From assembly GCF_000422285.1 (NCBI RefSeq), contig NZ_AULM01000017.1, positions 1-64,000 of the forward strand: a stretch of DNA of 64,000 nucleotides, read 5' to 3'. Under the pieces are notes generated by a model, which was not told the DNA's origin, ran no database searches, and worked only from the letters and a program-made list of their open reading frames with translations. The stretch comes from Desulfatiglans anilini DSM 4660 (GTDB lineage: Bacteria > Desulfobacterota > DSM-4660 > Desulfatiglandales > Desulfatiglandaceae). Each line of letters opens with the position of its first letter. Position 1 is the stretch's first letter. The position numbers were made by a program, and so were the translations under genes. Positions 35,555 to 45,243 of this stretch are shown here, one piece after another.

Positions 35555-35578
35555 GAAAAGCGGGTTTTTAAACCCGCT
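35555..35578 (-). terminator. Rho-independent terminator of lepA-hemW
   Basis: On the minus strand AGCGGGTTT-AA-AAACCCGCT forms a perfect 9-bp stem followed by TTTTC, just after the hemW stop. Confidence 0.8.
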
Positions 35579-35579
35579 G

Positions 35580-36695
35580 CTAGGGGAAGAGCTCGAGCGG
35601 CAGATGGTCCGCAACGAGCATCCCTTCGAGGGTCGGCCGGACCCGGGCGCCGCGCACTTCGATCAGCCCTTCGTCCTCGAGGCGCAGGAGACGGTCCGCC
35701 GGTATCCGGCGGGACATGTCCGGATCGAGGCGGAAGCCCTCGCGCATCCGCAGCCCGAGGGCCGCCTTCTCGAGCGCAATCTGTTCCTCCGTCAACGTTT
35801 CCCCTCCCTCCGCAGGGCTCCTCCCGCCTTCGATTGCCGTACAGTAGCGTCTGATCGATGGGGGGTTCCACCACCGCTTGTTGCCGAGAGAGGAGTGGGC
35901 CGCCGGGCCAAGTCCGAGATACGGCGTGCGGCGCCAGTATTTCCGGTTGTGGCGGGCCTCGAACACCGGCCCCCGGGCGAAATTGGAGACCTCGTAATGG
36001 TGGTAGCCGTGTGATTGGAGAAAGGCGGTCGTTTCGAGGAAGAGACGGCGCGCCCCGGATTCAGGAATCCGGGAGATCGTGCCCTTTCGGGTGCGTGCCT
36101 CGAACTCGGTGCGGGGCTCTATGGTGAGGGTGTAACAGGAAAGGTGCTCGGGTTCGTATTCGAGGACGCTGCGCAGCGTCCTTTCCCATCTCCGGTCGAG
36201 TTCCGGGACCCCCAGGGCGTACATGAGGTCGACGCCGACCACGGGGAACCCGGCCTCGCGCGCATGGTCCAGGGCCGCGCGGGCCTCGGAGGCGTTGTGC
36301 GTTCTTCCGAGGAAGCGGAGCACGTCGTCATCGAGCGACTGAACCCCCAGGATGAGGCGGTTGAAGCCGAGGGCGCGCAGACCGCGCGCCTTTTCGGGCG
36401 TCAGGTCCTGCGGGTTGGCTTCCAGCGTGATCTCGGCGTCTCCGGTGATGGTGAAACGCCGGCGGAGCTCGGCTGAAAGGGCCCCGATCTCCTCTATCCC
36501 GAGGATCGACGGGGTCCCGCCGCCCATGTAGAGACTGTCGAAGGCATCGAATGCTCCGCGGAAGAAGCCGGCCTCCCGGGGCAGGGCCGCCATCCATCGC
36601 GCCAGAGGGGAAAGATGCGCCACCGAAAAGAACCCGCAATAGGGGCACTTTTCGCGGCAGAAGGGGACGTGGACGTAAAGCCCGGGTTTTTCCAA
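35580..36695 (-). CDS. hemW: Radical SAM heme chaperone HemW
   Basis: 371 residues. The radical SAM cluster motif is C13-x3-C17-x2-C20 (CREKCPYC), followed by FFSV rather than the extra Cys of true HemN. YMGGGTPSIL is the SAM-binding glycine block, and a C-terminal HemN_C region follows. HemW-type proteins bind heme and deliver it to respiratory enzymes, which suits a cell with many cytochromes; several were formerly called oxygen-independent coproporphyrinogen oxidase. It follows lepA on the same strand with a 10-bp gap, a common neighbour pair. Confidence 0.9.
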   Translation of the reverse strand: MEKPGLYVHVPFCREKCPYCGFFSVAHLSPLARWMAALPREAGFFRGAFDAFDSLYMGGGTPSILGIEEIGALSAELRRRFTITGDAEITLEANPQDLTPEKARGLRALGFNRLILGVQSLDDDVLRFLGRTHNASEARAALDHAREAGFPVVGVDLMYALGVPELDRRWERTLRSVLEYEPEHLSCYTLTIEPRTEFEARTRKGTISRIPESGARRLFLETTAFLQSHGYHHYEVSNFARGPVFEARHNRKYWRRTPYLGLGPAAHSSLGNKRWWNPPSIRRYCTAIEGGRSPAEGGETLTEEQIALEKAALGLRMREGFRLDPDMSRRIPADRLLRLEDEGLIEVRGARVRPTLEGMLVADHLPLELFP

Positions 36696-36705
36696 GCCGA
36701 CGCCC

Positions 36706-38502
36706 CTATTTGCTCTCCGAGCGGAAAACGGCCACGAAGGCGCTCTGGGGGATGGACACGGATCCGATGGTCTTCATCCGCTTTTTGCCCTTCTTCTGCT
36801 TTTCGAGGAGTTTCCGTTTGCGGGTGATGTCGCCGCCGTAGCATTTGGCGGTTACGTCCTTGCGGAACGGAGAGATGGTCGACCGGGCGATGATGGTGCC
36901 TCCGATGGCCCCCTGGATCGGGATTTTAAAAAGGTGGCGCGGGATCTCTTCCTTCAGACGTTCACAGGCCTGCAGCGCCCGGGTCCTGGCCCGGTCCCGG
37001 TGAACGATCTGGGAAAGCGCATCCACCTTTTCGCCGTTGACGAGAATATCGACCTTGACGAGGTCGTTGGCCCGATAATCCAGGAATTCGTAATCGAAGG
37101 AGCCATATCCCTGCGTGACGGTTTTCAGCCGGTCGTAGAAGTCGTAAAGGACCTCGGCCAGGGGCATGTCGAACTGGATTTCGATCCGCCCCTGACTCGG
37201 GTAATTGAACTTGCTGTTGACCCCGCGCCGCTCCAGGCACAAATCCATGACGGCCCCCATGTAGCGTTCGGGGATCAGGATGCTCGTGCGGATGTAAGGT
37301 TCGAGGGCCTCCTCGATGGTGGCCGGTTCCGGGTAATAGAGCGGATTGTCCACCTCGATGGTCTCTCCGTTCGTGAGGACGAATCGATAACGGACGCTCG
37401 GCACGGTCATGATGACGGATTGGCCGAATTCGCGCTCGAGCCGTTCCTGAAAGATCTCGAGGTGCAGGAGCCCAAGGAATCCGCAGCGGAACCCGAGGCC
37501 CAGGGCGGCGGAGGAATCCTTCTGATACACGAGGGCGGCGTCGTTGAGCTGGTATTTTTCGAGCGCTGCGGTCAGGTCTTCGTAATCCTCGGAACTCATG
37601 GGATAGACCGATGAAAAGACGACCGGTTTGACCACCTTGAACCCTGGCAGCGGCCTGGGGGCGGGCGCCGTGTCGAGCGTGATGGTGTCCCCCACCCGGG
37701 TGTCCTGGACCGTCTTGATCCCGGCGAAGATATATCCTACATCCCCCGCAGAGAGCTTCTTCTGGGGGACACGGGTCAGTTGAAAAAGGCCGACTTCTTC
37801 CACCTTGTAGGTGTTGCCGTTGGACATGAGCCGGATGACGTCGCCCGCCTTCAGCTCGCCATCGAAGATGCGGCAGCTGACGATCGTCCCCCGGAAAGGA
37901 TCGTAGTTGGCATCGAAAACGAGCGCGGTCAGGGGCTTCGAAGGGTCGCCCTTCGGGGGGGGGACCAGCCGGGTGATGGCTTCCATGACCTCCTGGATGC
38001 CGACCCCTTCCTTGGCGGAGCAGAGAAGGGCCATATCCGAATCGAGGCCGAGGTCCATTTCGATCTGTTCCTTGACGCGTTCTATGTCGGCCGAGGGAAG
38101 GTCTATCTTGTTGATGACGGGAATGATCACCAGATCATGCTCCATCGCGGCATAGAGATTGGCCAGGGTCTGTGCCTCGACACCCTGGGAAGCGTCGACA
38201 AGGAGCAGCACCCCCTCGCATGAGACCAGCGCGCGCGAGACCTCATACGAAAAATCCACGTGTCCGGGGGTGTCGATCAGGTTGAGGTGGAAGGACCCTC
38301 CCTTCGCGTCGACATAGGGCAGGGTGACTGCCTGGCTCTTGATGGTGATTCCCCTCTCCCTTTCGATATCCATGTTGTCGAGGATTTGATCTCTGAATTT
38401 GCGATCCTCGACCAGGCCCGTCATTTGAATCATCCGGTCCGCAAGCGTCGATTTTCCGTGGTCGATGTGCGCAATGATGCTGAAGTTGCGTGTCTGGTGC
38501 AT
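36706..38502 (-). CDS. lepA: Elongation factor 4 (LepA)
   Basis: 598 residues, full length. GTPase domain with AHIDHGKS near residues 11-18, DTPGHVDF and NKIDLPSAD; EF-G-like domains follow, and the LepA-specific C-terminal domain ends with KRMKTIGSVSIPQSAF. It acts on ribosomes to promote back-translocation or biogenesis. First gene of the operon with hemW. No Shine-Dalgarno anomaly noted. Confidence 0.95.
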   Translation of the reverse strand: MHQTRNFSIIAHIDHGKSTLADRMIQMTGLVEDRKFRDQILDNMDIERERGITIKSQAVTLPYVDAKGGSFHLNLIDTPGHVDFSYEVSRALVSCEGVLLLVDASQGVEAQTLANLYAAMEHDLVIIPVINKIDLPSADIERVKEQIEMDLGLDSDMALLCSAKEGVGIQEVMEAITRLVPPPKGDPSKPLTALVFDANYDPFRGTIVSCRIFDGELKAGDVIRLMSNGNTYKVEEVGLFQLTRVPQKKLSAGDVGYIFAGIKTVQDTRVGDTITLDTAPAPRPLPGFKVVKPVVFSSVYPMSSEDYEDLTAALEKYQLNDAALVYQKDSSAALGLGFRCGFLGLLHLEIFQERLEREFGQSVIMTVPSVRYRFVLTNGETIEVDNPLYYPEPATIEEALEPYIRTSILIPERYMGAVMDLCLERRGVNSKFNYPSQGRIEIQFDMPLAEVLYDFYDRLKTVTQGYGSFDYEFLDYRANDLVKVDILVNGEKVDALSQIVHRDRARTRALQACERLKEEIPRHLFKIPIQGAIGGTIIARSTISPFRKDVTAKCYGGDITRKRKLLEKQKKGKKRMKTIGSVSIPQSAFVAVFRSESK

Positions 38503-39113
38503 TCTGCTTTGCCCTTTTGCCCGATGATGGACAGCTTGGACGCCGAAGAGGCCGGGGAGCCTGCCGGGCGCTTACCGGTCGCTCCGCTGAAGATGGCCTG
38601 CTTTCCGTGTTCGGCTCCGAGCTGCGGAATGGTTTATGAAACAGCCTGCCGGATGCGCCGGTGAATCGCGCAGGGGTTTTCTGGACGCATTTTCGTCTGA
38701 TCAGGCCGCAGCGAGGGAAGAACAGGGACGCTCTACCCGTATCTGAGCCGCTGTTTTATTTCGATAGGTGCCCCTCAGCCAGGGATGGTAGTAAAAAGAC
38801 TCGAAATCGACCAGAGTGAACCTGAGATCCACCGGGCTCAAAATCGTTGTAAATATAAACAAAATATACATTGAATCAGCGGTGGATGCAAGAAGCGCTT
38901 GAGGTGGAAGGGCATCCTCACACGATCTGGAAGAAGTAGGAATATGCTTTGATTTTCTGAGCATTTCAGCTATCGTTAGCGTGCTTTTCGGTTGGCGGGT
39001 CATATCCTTTTGGGGAGGGCGAAACGGCTCTTGACGCAAGTTCGGCTGTCGGAGCGCGCTTGGGGCCAGATAACGCGACCAGACGATAATTCGAACGATT
39101 GGGTAGGGATAGC
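38503..39113. other. Gene-free stretch between lepA and hyuA-like genes
   Basis: About 610 bp without a credible gene; a 112-codon minus ORF (38701-39039) has no protein-like features. An AT-rich pocket (TTGTAAATATAAACAAAATA, 38849-38868) could hold a promoter, but no -35/-10 pair is convincing. The short inverted pattern CAGCCTGCCGG near 38642 resembles the minor TTTCAACAGCCTGC repeat. Confidence 0.4.
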
Positions 39114-40784
39114 ATGATTCTAGGATTGGACGTTGGCGGCACCCAGACCGATGCCGTCCTGATCGATGAATCCGGCGTTCTGCTGGAGACCAAAACGCCG
39201 ACGAGCGACGATTTGCTGCAAACCCTCAGGGAGTCCCTCGACAAGACGCTCGATGGGGTGGAACCCGCCGGGATCGAACGGATGGTCTTTTCGACCACGA
39301 TGGCCACCAACGCGATTATCCAGGATCTTCTCGAGCCTACGGGTATGATTGTCTCGGCCGGTCCGGGAATGAATCCGGAGTGGTTTTCCATCGGTCCTTC
39401 TTACCACGTTGTGCAAGGCGCCCTGGATCATCAGGGGTTCGAAACCCTGCCTTTGAGAAAGGAAGAGGTCGAATCCACGGCGGACGAGATCAGCCGTGAG
39501 GGCGTCCGCAACATCGGGATCGTCAGTAAGTTTTCCGTGCGCAATCCGGCGCACGAACTCCAGATGGCCCAGTGGGTCGGCGGCCGCTTTGCAGATGTCG
39601 CGCTGGGGCACTCGGTTTCGGGTGTGCTGAATTTCCCCCGCCGGATCACCACCACCTATCTCAATGCCGCCCTGACCGGGATGCACAGGCGTTTTGCCGG
39701 ATGCCTCACAGAGATTCTGGAGGAAAAGGGGTTCAAAGCACCCCGTTATCTCCTGAAGCCGGATGGGGGCACCGTCGCCCTGGAGCAGAGCCTCGGTTTT
39801 CCTGCCAGGACGGCGCAATCCGGTCCGGCCGCCAGCGTCATGGGGGCCCTGGCCGTCGACGGATGCTGCGGCGTCTCTCTCGTATTGGACATCGGGGGGA
39901 CGACGACGGACATGGCCGTAGTATTGAACGGCATTCCGCTTCTGGCCCCGGTGGGAATTCAGATCGGGTTGTTTCGTACGCTGATCCGGTCTCTCTACAC
40001 CCGGTCCATAGGTGTAGGCGGCGACAGCGAGGTCCAGCTCCAGAAGAACGGGGCATTGAAGGTCGGCCCTGTCAGACAGGGGCCGCCGATGGCTTTGGGC
40101 GGGCCGGCGCCGACGCCGACCGATGCGATGGTCACCCTGGGGCTTTTGGACGTGGGGAGTCGCGAACGCGCCCGTGCGGCCATGGAGTCCCTCGGGGCAC
40201 GATTGGGGGGGTTGGATCCCCTGACGGCGGCCGAGCAGGTGCTCGAGCGGATGGCCAAGACCATCGCGGAGGCCGCCCGGGCCTTCATCTTCGCGATCAA
40301 CGAACGGCCCGTTTATACGATCTATGAAGTGCTGCAGGAGAGCCGGATCGAACCCGAATCGATCGTCATCATCGGCGGGCCGGCGGCACAATTGGCCGAT
40401 TACGTGAGCGCCGCTCTGCAACTGCCTTACCGTCTGCCTCCTCACTCCGGCGTCGCGAACGCCATCGGGGCCGCGGTTGCACGAGTCACCTCCGAGATCA
40501 ATCTGCACGCCGACACGCAGCGGGGTACGCTCGTCATTCCTGAGGCGCAGATCATGGAAAGCATCCCTTATCGTTTCAACGTCGATCAGGCCATCGACAG
40601 GGCCACGGACGTCCTGGCCGCGAGGGCGGAGCAGATCGGGGCCGCCGCCGGGGCGGCGCCCGTGACCATCGCTGAAAAACAGGTCTTCAACATGATCAGG
40701 GGTTTCTCCCGCACCGGCCAGATCATCCGGCTGAAGCTGTGCATCGTCCCGGGATTGATCCCCCAATGGAAGCGAGGCGGATGA
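39114..40784 (+). CDS. Hydantoinase A/oxoprolinase family protein
   Basis: 556 residues. An ASKHA-type ATPase fold is seen in MILGLDVGGTQTDAVLID at the N-terminus, the LVLDIGGTTTDMAVVLNG phosphate loop and the IVIIGGPAAQLADYV segment. These proteins are ATP-dependent ring-opening amidohydrolase subunits (HyuA), normally paired with HyuB; no HyuB is present here. The ATG at 39114 is preferred to TTG 39099 because GGTAGGGA sits at the right distance. It is followed after 1 bp by the HDAC-like gene, so the two are a unit. Substrate unknown. Confidence 0.85.
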   Translation: MILGLDVGGTQTDAVLIDESGVLLETKTPTSDDLLQTLRESLDKTLDGVEPAGIERMVFSTTMATNAIIQDLLEPTGMIVSAGPGMNPEWFSIGPSYHVVQGALDHQGFETLPLRKEEVESTADEISREGVRNIGIVSKFSVRNPAHELQMAQWVGGRFADVALGHSVSGVLNFPRRITTTYLNAALTGMHRRFAGCLTEILEEKGFKAPRYLLKPDGGTVALEQSLGFPARTAQSGPAASVMGALAVDGCCGVSLVLDIGGTTTDMAVVLNGIPLLAPVGIQIGLFRTLIRSLYTRSIGVGGDSEVQLQKNGALKVGPVRQGPPMALGGPAPTPTDAMVTLGLLDVGSRERARAAMESLGARLGGLDPLTAAEQVLERMAKTIAEAARAFIFAINERPVYTIYEVLQESRIEPESIVIIGGPAAQLADYVSAALQLPYRLPPHSGVANAIGAAVARVTSEINLHADTQRGTLVIPEAQIMESIPYRFNVDQAIDRATDVLAARAEQIGAAAGAAPVTIAEKQVFNMIRGFSRTGQIIRLKLCIVPGLIPQWKRGG

Positions 40785-40785
40785 T

Positions 40786-42096
40786 ATGCTGAAAGCTTCA
40801 CGCAAGATCGGGCTGGTCTTTTTTCCGGCCTTTGACTGGGCCATCAGCCCGACGCATCCTGAAAGAGAAGAGCGCCTGCTCTATACCCAGGATCAGGTTA
40901 TGGAGGAAGGGCTGCTGGATGTGGACGGCATCATCGAGTACCGGGTCAGGCCGGCCACGACGGCAGACATTCAGCGGGTGCATTTCTGCGTCCCCGACGA
41001 GGAGGCCGTGACCACCGAGAGCCACCTCATATCCGCCGGCGGGTGTCTGGTGGCGGCGGATGCCGTGCTCAGAGGAGAGGTGGAAAGCGCCTTCGCTCTG
41101 GTGAGGCCGCCCGGGCATCATGCCATGCGGGTTGTTCACGGCAACCGGGGGTTTTGCAATATCAACATCGAAGCGATCATGATCGAATATCTGCGGGACC
41201 GTTATGGAATCCGCAAGGTGGCCATCGTCGACACGGATTGCCACCACGGCGACGGCACCCAGGATATCTACTGGCACGACCCGGACACCTTGTTCATCTC
41301 GATCCATCAGGACGGGAGGACCCTTTATCCCGGTTCGGGTTTCCCCCACGAGGCCGGCGGGCCCAATGCACAGGGGGCCACCGTCAACATCCCGCTCCCC
41401 CCGAAGACCGGTGAGGAAGGTTTCCTTTATACGCTCGAGGAGCTGGTGATGCCGCTCCTGGAGCGGTTCGAGCCCGAGCTGGTGATCAATTCCGCCGGCC
41501 AGGACAATCATTTCAACGACCCCATCACCAACATGAATTTTTCGGCGCGGGGCTACGCCCAGCTGAATGCCCGTCTGAGGCCCGATCTGGCCGTGCTCGA
41601 AGGGGGATATGCCGTCGAGGATGCTCTGCCGTATGTGAATCTGGGGATCATCATGGCGATGGCGGGCCTGGACACCTCCTGCGTCAAAGAGCCGAATTAC
41701 GATCGGGACTATCGGCCTCAGCCTCCGGATATCACCATGCACATCCATCGTGTGGTCGACGAGATCAAGACCCTTTTTCTCGAGGGCGGATTGAACAAGA
41801 CCGCTTTCACCGAGGGGGAGATCGTCGAACGGAACCGCAACATTTTCTACGACACCGACATGATCTACGAAAAGCAGCGCGAGAGAATCCGCGCGTGCTC
41901 CCATTGCGCGGGGGCTTTGTCGATCGATTCGAGCGCCACCACCGGCCGCCACATCCTCGGCGTCCACATCCCGCGGGACGCCTGCGATCTGTGCCAGGCG
42001 ACGGGGAGAAAGTGGTTCGAAGAGGCCGCTTCCGGCGGTTCGTTCAATCAAGTGTATCTGCAGGACCGTGTGCGGCGGGTTTATGAAAAAATCTGA
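40786..42096 (+). CDS. Histone deacetylase-family amidohydrolase with C-terminal zinc-ribbon-like tail
   Basis: 436 residues. Active-site motifs of the arginase/deacetylase fold are seen: RPPGHHA, VDTDCHHGDGTQDIYW with its metal-binding Asp and His, NSAGQDNHFNDP and LEGGYA. It likely removes acyl groups from an acylated amine such as acetylpolyamine; bacterial members rarely act on histones. The C-terminal 80 residues add two Cys pairs (CSHC and CDLC), a probable zinc ribbon not present in classical members. The start codon begins 1 bp after the HyuA-like stop. Confidence 0.85.
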   Translation: MLKASRKIGLVFFPAFDWAISPTHPEREERLLYTQDQVMEEGLLDVDGIIEYRVRPATTADIQRVHFCVPDEEAVTTESHLISAGGCLVAADAVLRGEVESAFALVRPPGHHAMRVVHGNRGFCNINIEAIMIEYLRDRYGIRKVAIVDTDCHHGDGTQDIYWHDPDTLFISIHQDGRTLYPGSGFPHEAGGPNAQGATVNIPLPPKTGEEGFLYTLEELVMPLLERFEPELVINSAGQDNHFNDPITNMNFSARGYAQLNARLRPDLAVLEGGYAVEDALPYVNLGIIMAMAGLDTSCVKEPNYDRDYRPQPPDITMHIHRVVDEIKTLFLEGGLNKTAFTEGEIVERNRNIFYDTDMIYEKQRERIRACSHCAGALSIDSSATTGRHILGVHIPRDACDLCQATGRKWFEEAASGGSFNQVYLQDRVRRVYEKI

Positions 42097-42279
42097 TTGG
42101 CTGCGGGAATCGGCCGATGGCCGGCGTTTTCGGCTGAGGCCGGGCACTCTTCCGGGCATCGATGGCGCATGACAGGGTCGATGCCCCACGAAGGTTCGCG
42201 GGGTTGCCCATCGGTCCGGCCTGTTGCGCAGGTCTGAGGGCTGACGCGGACGAAGCAGCCGGACAAGAGCGGTTTCTGC

Positions 42280-44013
42280 ATGCAAAGCCATGTGAGAGGG
42301 ATGTCTTCGCAGAGAGAAAGGGTCAGGTACCGGCTCGACCGGATCGGAGCCGGGCAGGGCGTCGGCTGGTTTGCTTGCGTGCCGGAGAACGAATGGACCC
42401 TGCCGGACGGGTTGGCCTATCTTCGCGATCACCCCTATGATTCTTTCATGCACAGGCATCTGCTCGGGGTTGTCGGCAGGATGGAAGAGGATGAGGCGCG
42501 CTCCCTCTTGAGCGGCAGCGATTCGCCCGGTGATCCCGTGCGCCTGGTCCTTGCCGCGGAGCGGCTGGTCGCGAAGGACCGGCTTGGAGAGCTGCCGCCC
42601 CTGCTCGGCGGAATCGACCGGGCGGTCTTGCGGGCGGCTTCGCCCCTGATCGATCTGGAGTGGTCGCAGCTGGGCTTCGCCCAGGGCCACCTTTACTGGC
42701 TGCGCTGTTTCGCCCGGAACATGATGCGGCATGAACCGCTGCCTGATCCGGATTGCGCGGAGCACGAGATTCCTTTCGATCTCCCTGCGCTGGCTCTCTG
42801 GAGGGGATCCGTGGTTCGTCTGGACGAACGGCAGGCCTGCTGCAGGGTCGACGAGGCGCCGAAGGGCGGGGGGGCTCTGAAGGAGACGTGCAGGGCCTTG
42901 ACCCGTGCCCTGGAGGGCCTGGGGGTGCTCCAGGGGTGGGAGTCGAGGACCGAGGCCACTGTGAGCCCATACGCGGTGGAGCGGCCCTGGCGGACCACCA
43001 TCGGGGTGGCGGCCGGGCGGAACCGGTTCGAACTGGAGGTGAACCAGATCAGTTACGGCCGGGGGTTCAACATCCATCAGGCCCGGATCTCCTGTTTGAT
43101 GGAGATTGTAGAGCGCTTTTCCGCCTTTGCCGCTGTCGAGGATGGGAGATGCCCCGGGTACAGGTGCGAACATGCCCTGTTGAAGGGTACTTATGAGGAG
43201 CTCGAGGCTGGCGGCGTTCCCGTACTCGATCCTGCGGCGTTGACCCTGGAGGTCCCTTACGCAGGCGATCCCCTCTATTGGGTGGATGGCGAGAGGGTAA
43301 TCGGCGGCCGGAGCGAGGCTGTCTATCTGCCGGCGCAGCTGGCTTTTCTATTCGCCAATCTGGACGAGCCGGACCTGACCAGCGGACTTTCATCCACGGG
43401 TTTCGGGGCCGGGCGGTCGCCCGCGGCGGCCAAGCTGAGTGCGCTGCTCGAAGTCATCGAGCGCGATGCCGAAAAGGTGGTGCCGTTCACGGAGGAGCGC
43501 TGCTTTCTGATGGACATGGAAGGCGCCGAAGGCGCCGAAATTCTCGACAGCCTGGCGCTGAAAGGCATCGTTATCCAGTTCCGGGATATGACTTCGGAGT
43601 TTGGCATTCCCTGCTACCAGGCCTTCATCGTGGGGCCGGGGGGCGTCATCCTGAAAGGGAGTGCCGCTCACCTCGACGGCCGTCGCGCCCTCCTCTCAGC
43701 CTTGACGGAAATCCCATACCCTTATCCTTACTGGTTCGGTGCCGTGCCGCCGCCTCCCACCCTGCCGGTCCGGCGGATGCGGGATATCCCCTGTTACGCC
43801 TCGGGAGACGCGGAAGCCGATTTGGGGAGGGTCGAAGGTCTGCTCGAAGCGAACAGGCTCGCTCCCATCTACGTGGATCTGACCCGTGAGGACCTCGGGA
43901 TCCCGGTTTATCGGGCGCTGGTGCCGGGGCTCGAGATGATGACGGTGTATGATCGGTTCTCACCTCTTTGTCTGAGGCAGTTCGCACACTATCTTCATAG
44001 GGCCGACAGTTGA
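42280..44013 (+). CDS. YcaO-family ATP-dependent protein
   Basis: 577 residues. An N-terminal region of about 190 residues without recognised motif is followed by a YcaO domain. The FNIHQARISCLMEIVERFSA block and KLSALLEVIERDAEK block carry the Glu and Arg residues of the YcaO ATP site, and a PxPxP-like proline-rich stretch (AVPPPPTLPVRR) occurs later. YcaO proteins phosphorylate backbone amides to make azolines or, with TfuA, thioamides. No TfuA, precursor peptide or cyclodehydratase E1-like gene is seen nearby. A shorter start at 42301 is possible. Function probably protein or peptide backbone modification (inference). Confidence 0.85.
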   Translation: MQSHVRGMSSQRERVRYRLDRIGAGQGVGWFACVPENEWTLPDGLAYLRDHPYDSFMHRHLLGVVGRMEEDEARSLLSGSDSPGDPVRLVLAAERLVAKDRLGELPPLLGGIDRAVLRAASPLIDLEWSQLGFAQGHLYWLRCFARNMMRHEPLPDPDCAEHEIPFDLPALALWRGSVVRLDERQACCRVDEAPKGGGALKETCRALTRALEGLGVLQGWESRTEATVSPYAVERPWRTTIGVAAGRNRFELEVNQISYGRGFNIHQARISCLMEIVERFSAFAAVEDGRCPGYRCEHALLKGTYEELEAGGVPVLDPAALTLEVPYAGDPLYWVDGERVIGGRSEAVYLPAQLAFLFANLDEPDLTSGLSSTGFGAGRSPAAAKLSALLEVIERDAEKVVPFTEERCFLMDMEGAEGAEILDSLALKGIVIQFRDMTSEFGIPCYQAFIVGPGGVILKGSAAHLDGRRALLSALTEIPYPYPYWFGAVPPPPTLPVRRMRDIPCYASGDAEADLGRVEGLLEANRLAPIYVDLTREDLGIPVYRALVPGLEMMTVYDRFSPLCLRQFAHYLHRADS

Positions 44014-44155
44014 CAACCTCCCGAGACCCGGAGTCCTCCTGCGTCGGGCCGGAAGCGCTTTTTTGACGGAGTCCGGCGCTTTCTGAAAGACAGGCATCTT
44101 CAGATCTGGAAGGCGTGTCCGCTCGGATGGACCGGTGTGTCGGGTTGAAAACGCC

Positions 44156-44800
44156 TCACAGGGTTTGCCGCCCTTTTGTTCTCATGAGGCGTTCTACCTC
44201 CAACGGGCTGTTGATGTTGAAAAATGAGGCCAGCTGCGGATCGAAACGCCGCAATTCATCTTCCTTCACATATCGGACGGAGACGTGTTCGAATAACCGT
44301 ATGATCTGCAGCGTGTTTTGAAAAACCAATTGCTTGACAGGGGCAAGGCAGGCAGGCCCGTAGAGGGCATGAAGGGCTTCGAAACGATGTCCGATCATCG
44401 GGACGACGATGTCGAACCCCTCTGCGGCCGCAGCCATGTGACGGATCAATTCGGCATTGAGCGTGGGCATATCGCAGGCCACTATGAATCCGGGTTTCGG
44501 AAAGAGGGCACTGAGCGCCGTAAGTAGACCACCCATGGGACCTTTCCCTTTGTAGATGTCTTCGAACATGGGGCGGTCGAGGTAGCCGTAGAGGTTCGGT
44601 GTATTGGTGATCAGAATGACTTCTTCGAAAACGGTGTCCATGACGTTAAAAACACGCTCGATCAGGGGAATGCCTTCCAACTCCACAAACGCCTTGTTCG
44701 TTCCATAGCGAAGACTTTTCCCACCTGCCAGAATGACTCCGGCAACGTCGGCGATTTTCGGGGCGGTTGGTAACGGGGGTGTTTTTGCTTCAATGGTCAT
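44156..44800 (-). CDS. mobA: Molybdenum cofactor guanylyltransferase MobA
   Basis: 214 residues. GVILAGGKSLRYGTNKAFVE is the nucleotidyltransferase signature, GKGPMGGLLTAL the second conserved loop, and CDMPTL carries the metal-binding Asp. It attaches GMP to molybdopterin to form the guanine dinucleotide cofactor used by DMSO-reductase-type enzymes such as formate dehydrogenase. Convergent with the YcaO gene. It complements the yqeC/xdhC genes elsewhere in the window, which serve the other molybdenum enzyme class. Confidence 0.9.
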   Translation of the reverse strand: MTIEAKTPPLPTAPKIADVAGVILAGGKSLRYGTNKAFVELEGIPLIERVFNVMDTVFEEVILITNTPNLYGYLDRPMFEDIYKGKGPMGGLLTALSALFPKPGFIVACDMPTLNAELIRHMAAAAEGFDIVVPMIGHRFEALHALYGPACLAPVKQLVFQNTLQIIRLFEHVSVRYVKEDELRRFDPQLASFFNINSPLEVERLMRTKGRQTL

Positions 44801-44976
44801 AATGAATTGCTTTTACAGGATCTCTGCGGCTGGTGCGCCTCAGTCCGAGCGGTTCGTCAGGGCTGCTCCGCGGAACCGGGCGGGTCCGAATGGGGGGCCT
44901 CCGGTTGACAGATGTAGAAAACCTGGTATTTTTGAAGGGTAACGCTTCATAACACCACAATGACAGGGAGACGATT

Positions 44977-45192
44977 TTGAGCAAAGATGAACTCATCAAG
45001 CTGGAGGGTCAGGTGACCAGAATCCTGGGCGGAGGGGCTATGGAAATCCAATGCGAAAACCAGTTGACCATCCGCGGTGTTCTTTCAGGGCGCATGAAGA
45101 AAAACCGCATCAGGGTCATGGCGGGCGATCGCGTCCAGATCAGCATCTCCCCTTATGACACGACCCACGGGCTGGTCACATATCGCTTCTAG
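44977..45192 (+). CDS. infA: Translation initiation factor IF-1 (divergent copy)
   Basis: 71 residues, S1/OB-fold. The C-terminal block RIRVMAGDRVQISISPYDTT followed by HGLVTYRF matches IF-1. The start is TTG at 44977 with GGGAG seven bases upstream. The middle (ILGGGAMEIQCENQLTIRGV) departs from the usual PNAMFRVELENGH pattern, suggesting a second paralogue rather than the housekeeping gene next to ribosomal proteins. It stands alone, with no ribosomal gene nearby. Confidence 0.85.
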   Translation: MSKDELIKLEGQVTRILGGGAMEIQCENQLTIRGVLSGRMKKNRIRVMAGDRVQISISPYDTTHGLVTYRF

Positions 45193-45243
45193 TGGAGCAC
45201 CGTTCTGAAAAGCCCGGCAAAGCCCCCTAAGACCGGTGGAAAC

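Noticed and set aside
38701-39039. 112-codon minus-strand ORF
   Set aside because: No ribosome site or domain; composition is that of non-coding DNA, including an AT-rich pocket.
40798-43173. 791-codon minus-strand ORF
   Set aside because: It runs antisense to the HDAC-like and YcaO genes, which have clear motifs; the antisense product has no family features and is a by-product of GC-rich codon bias.
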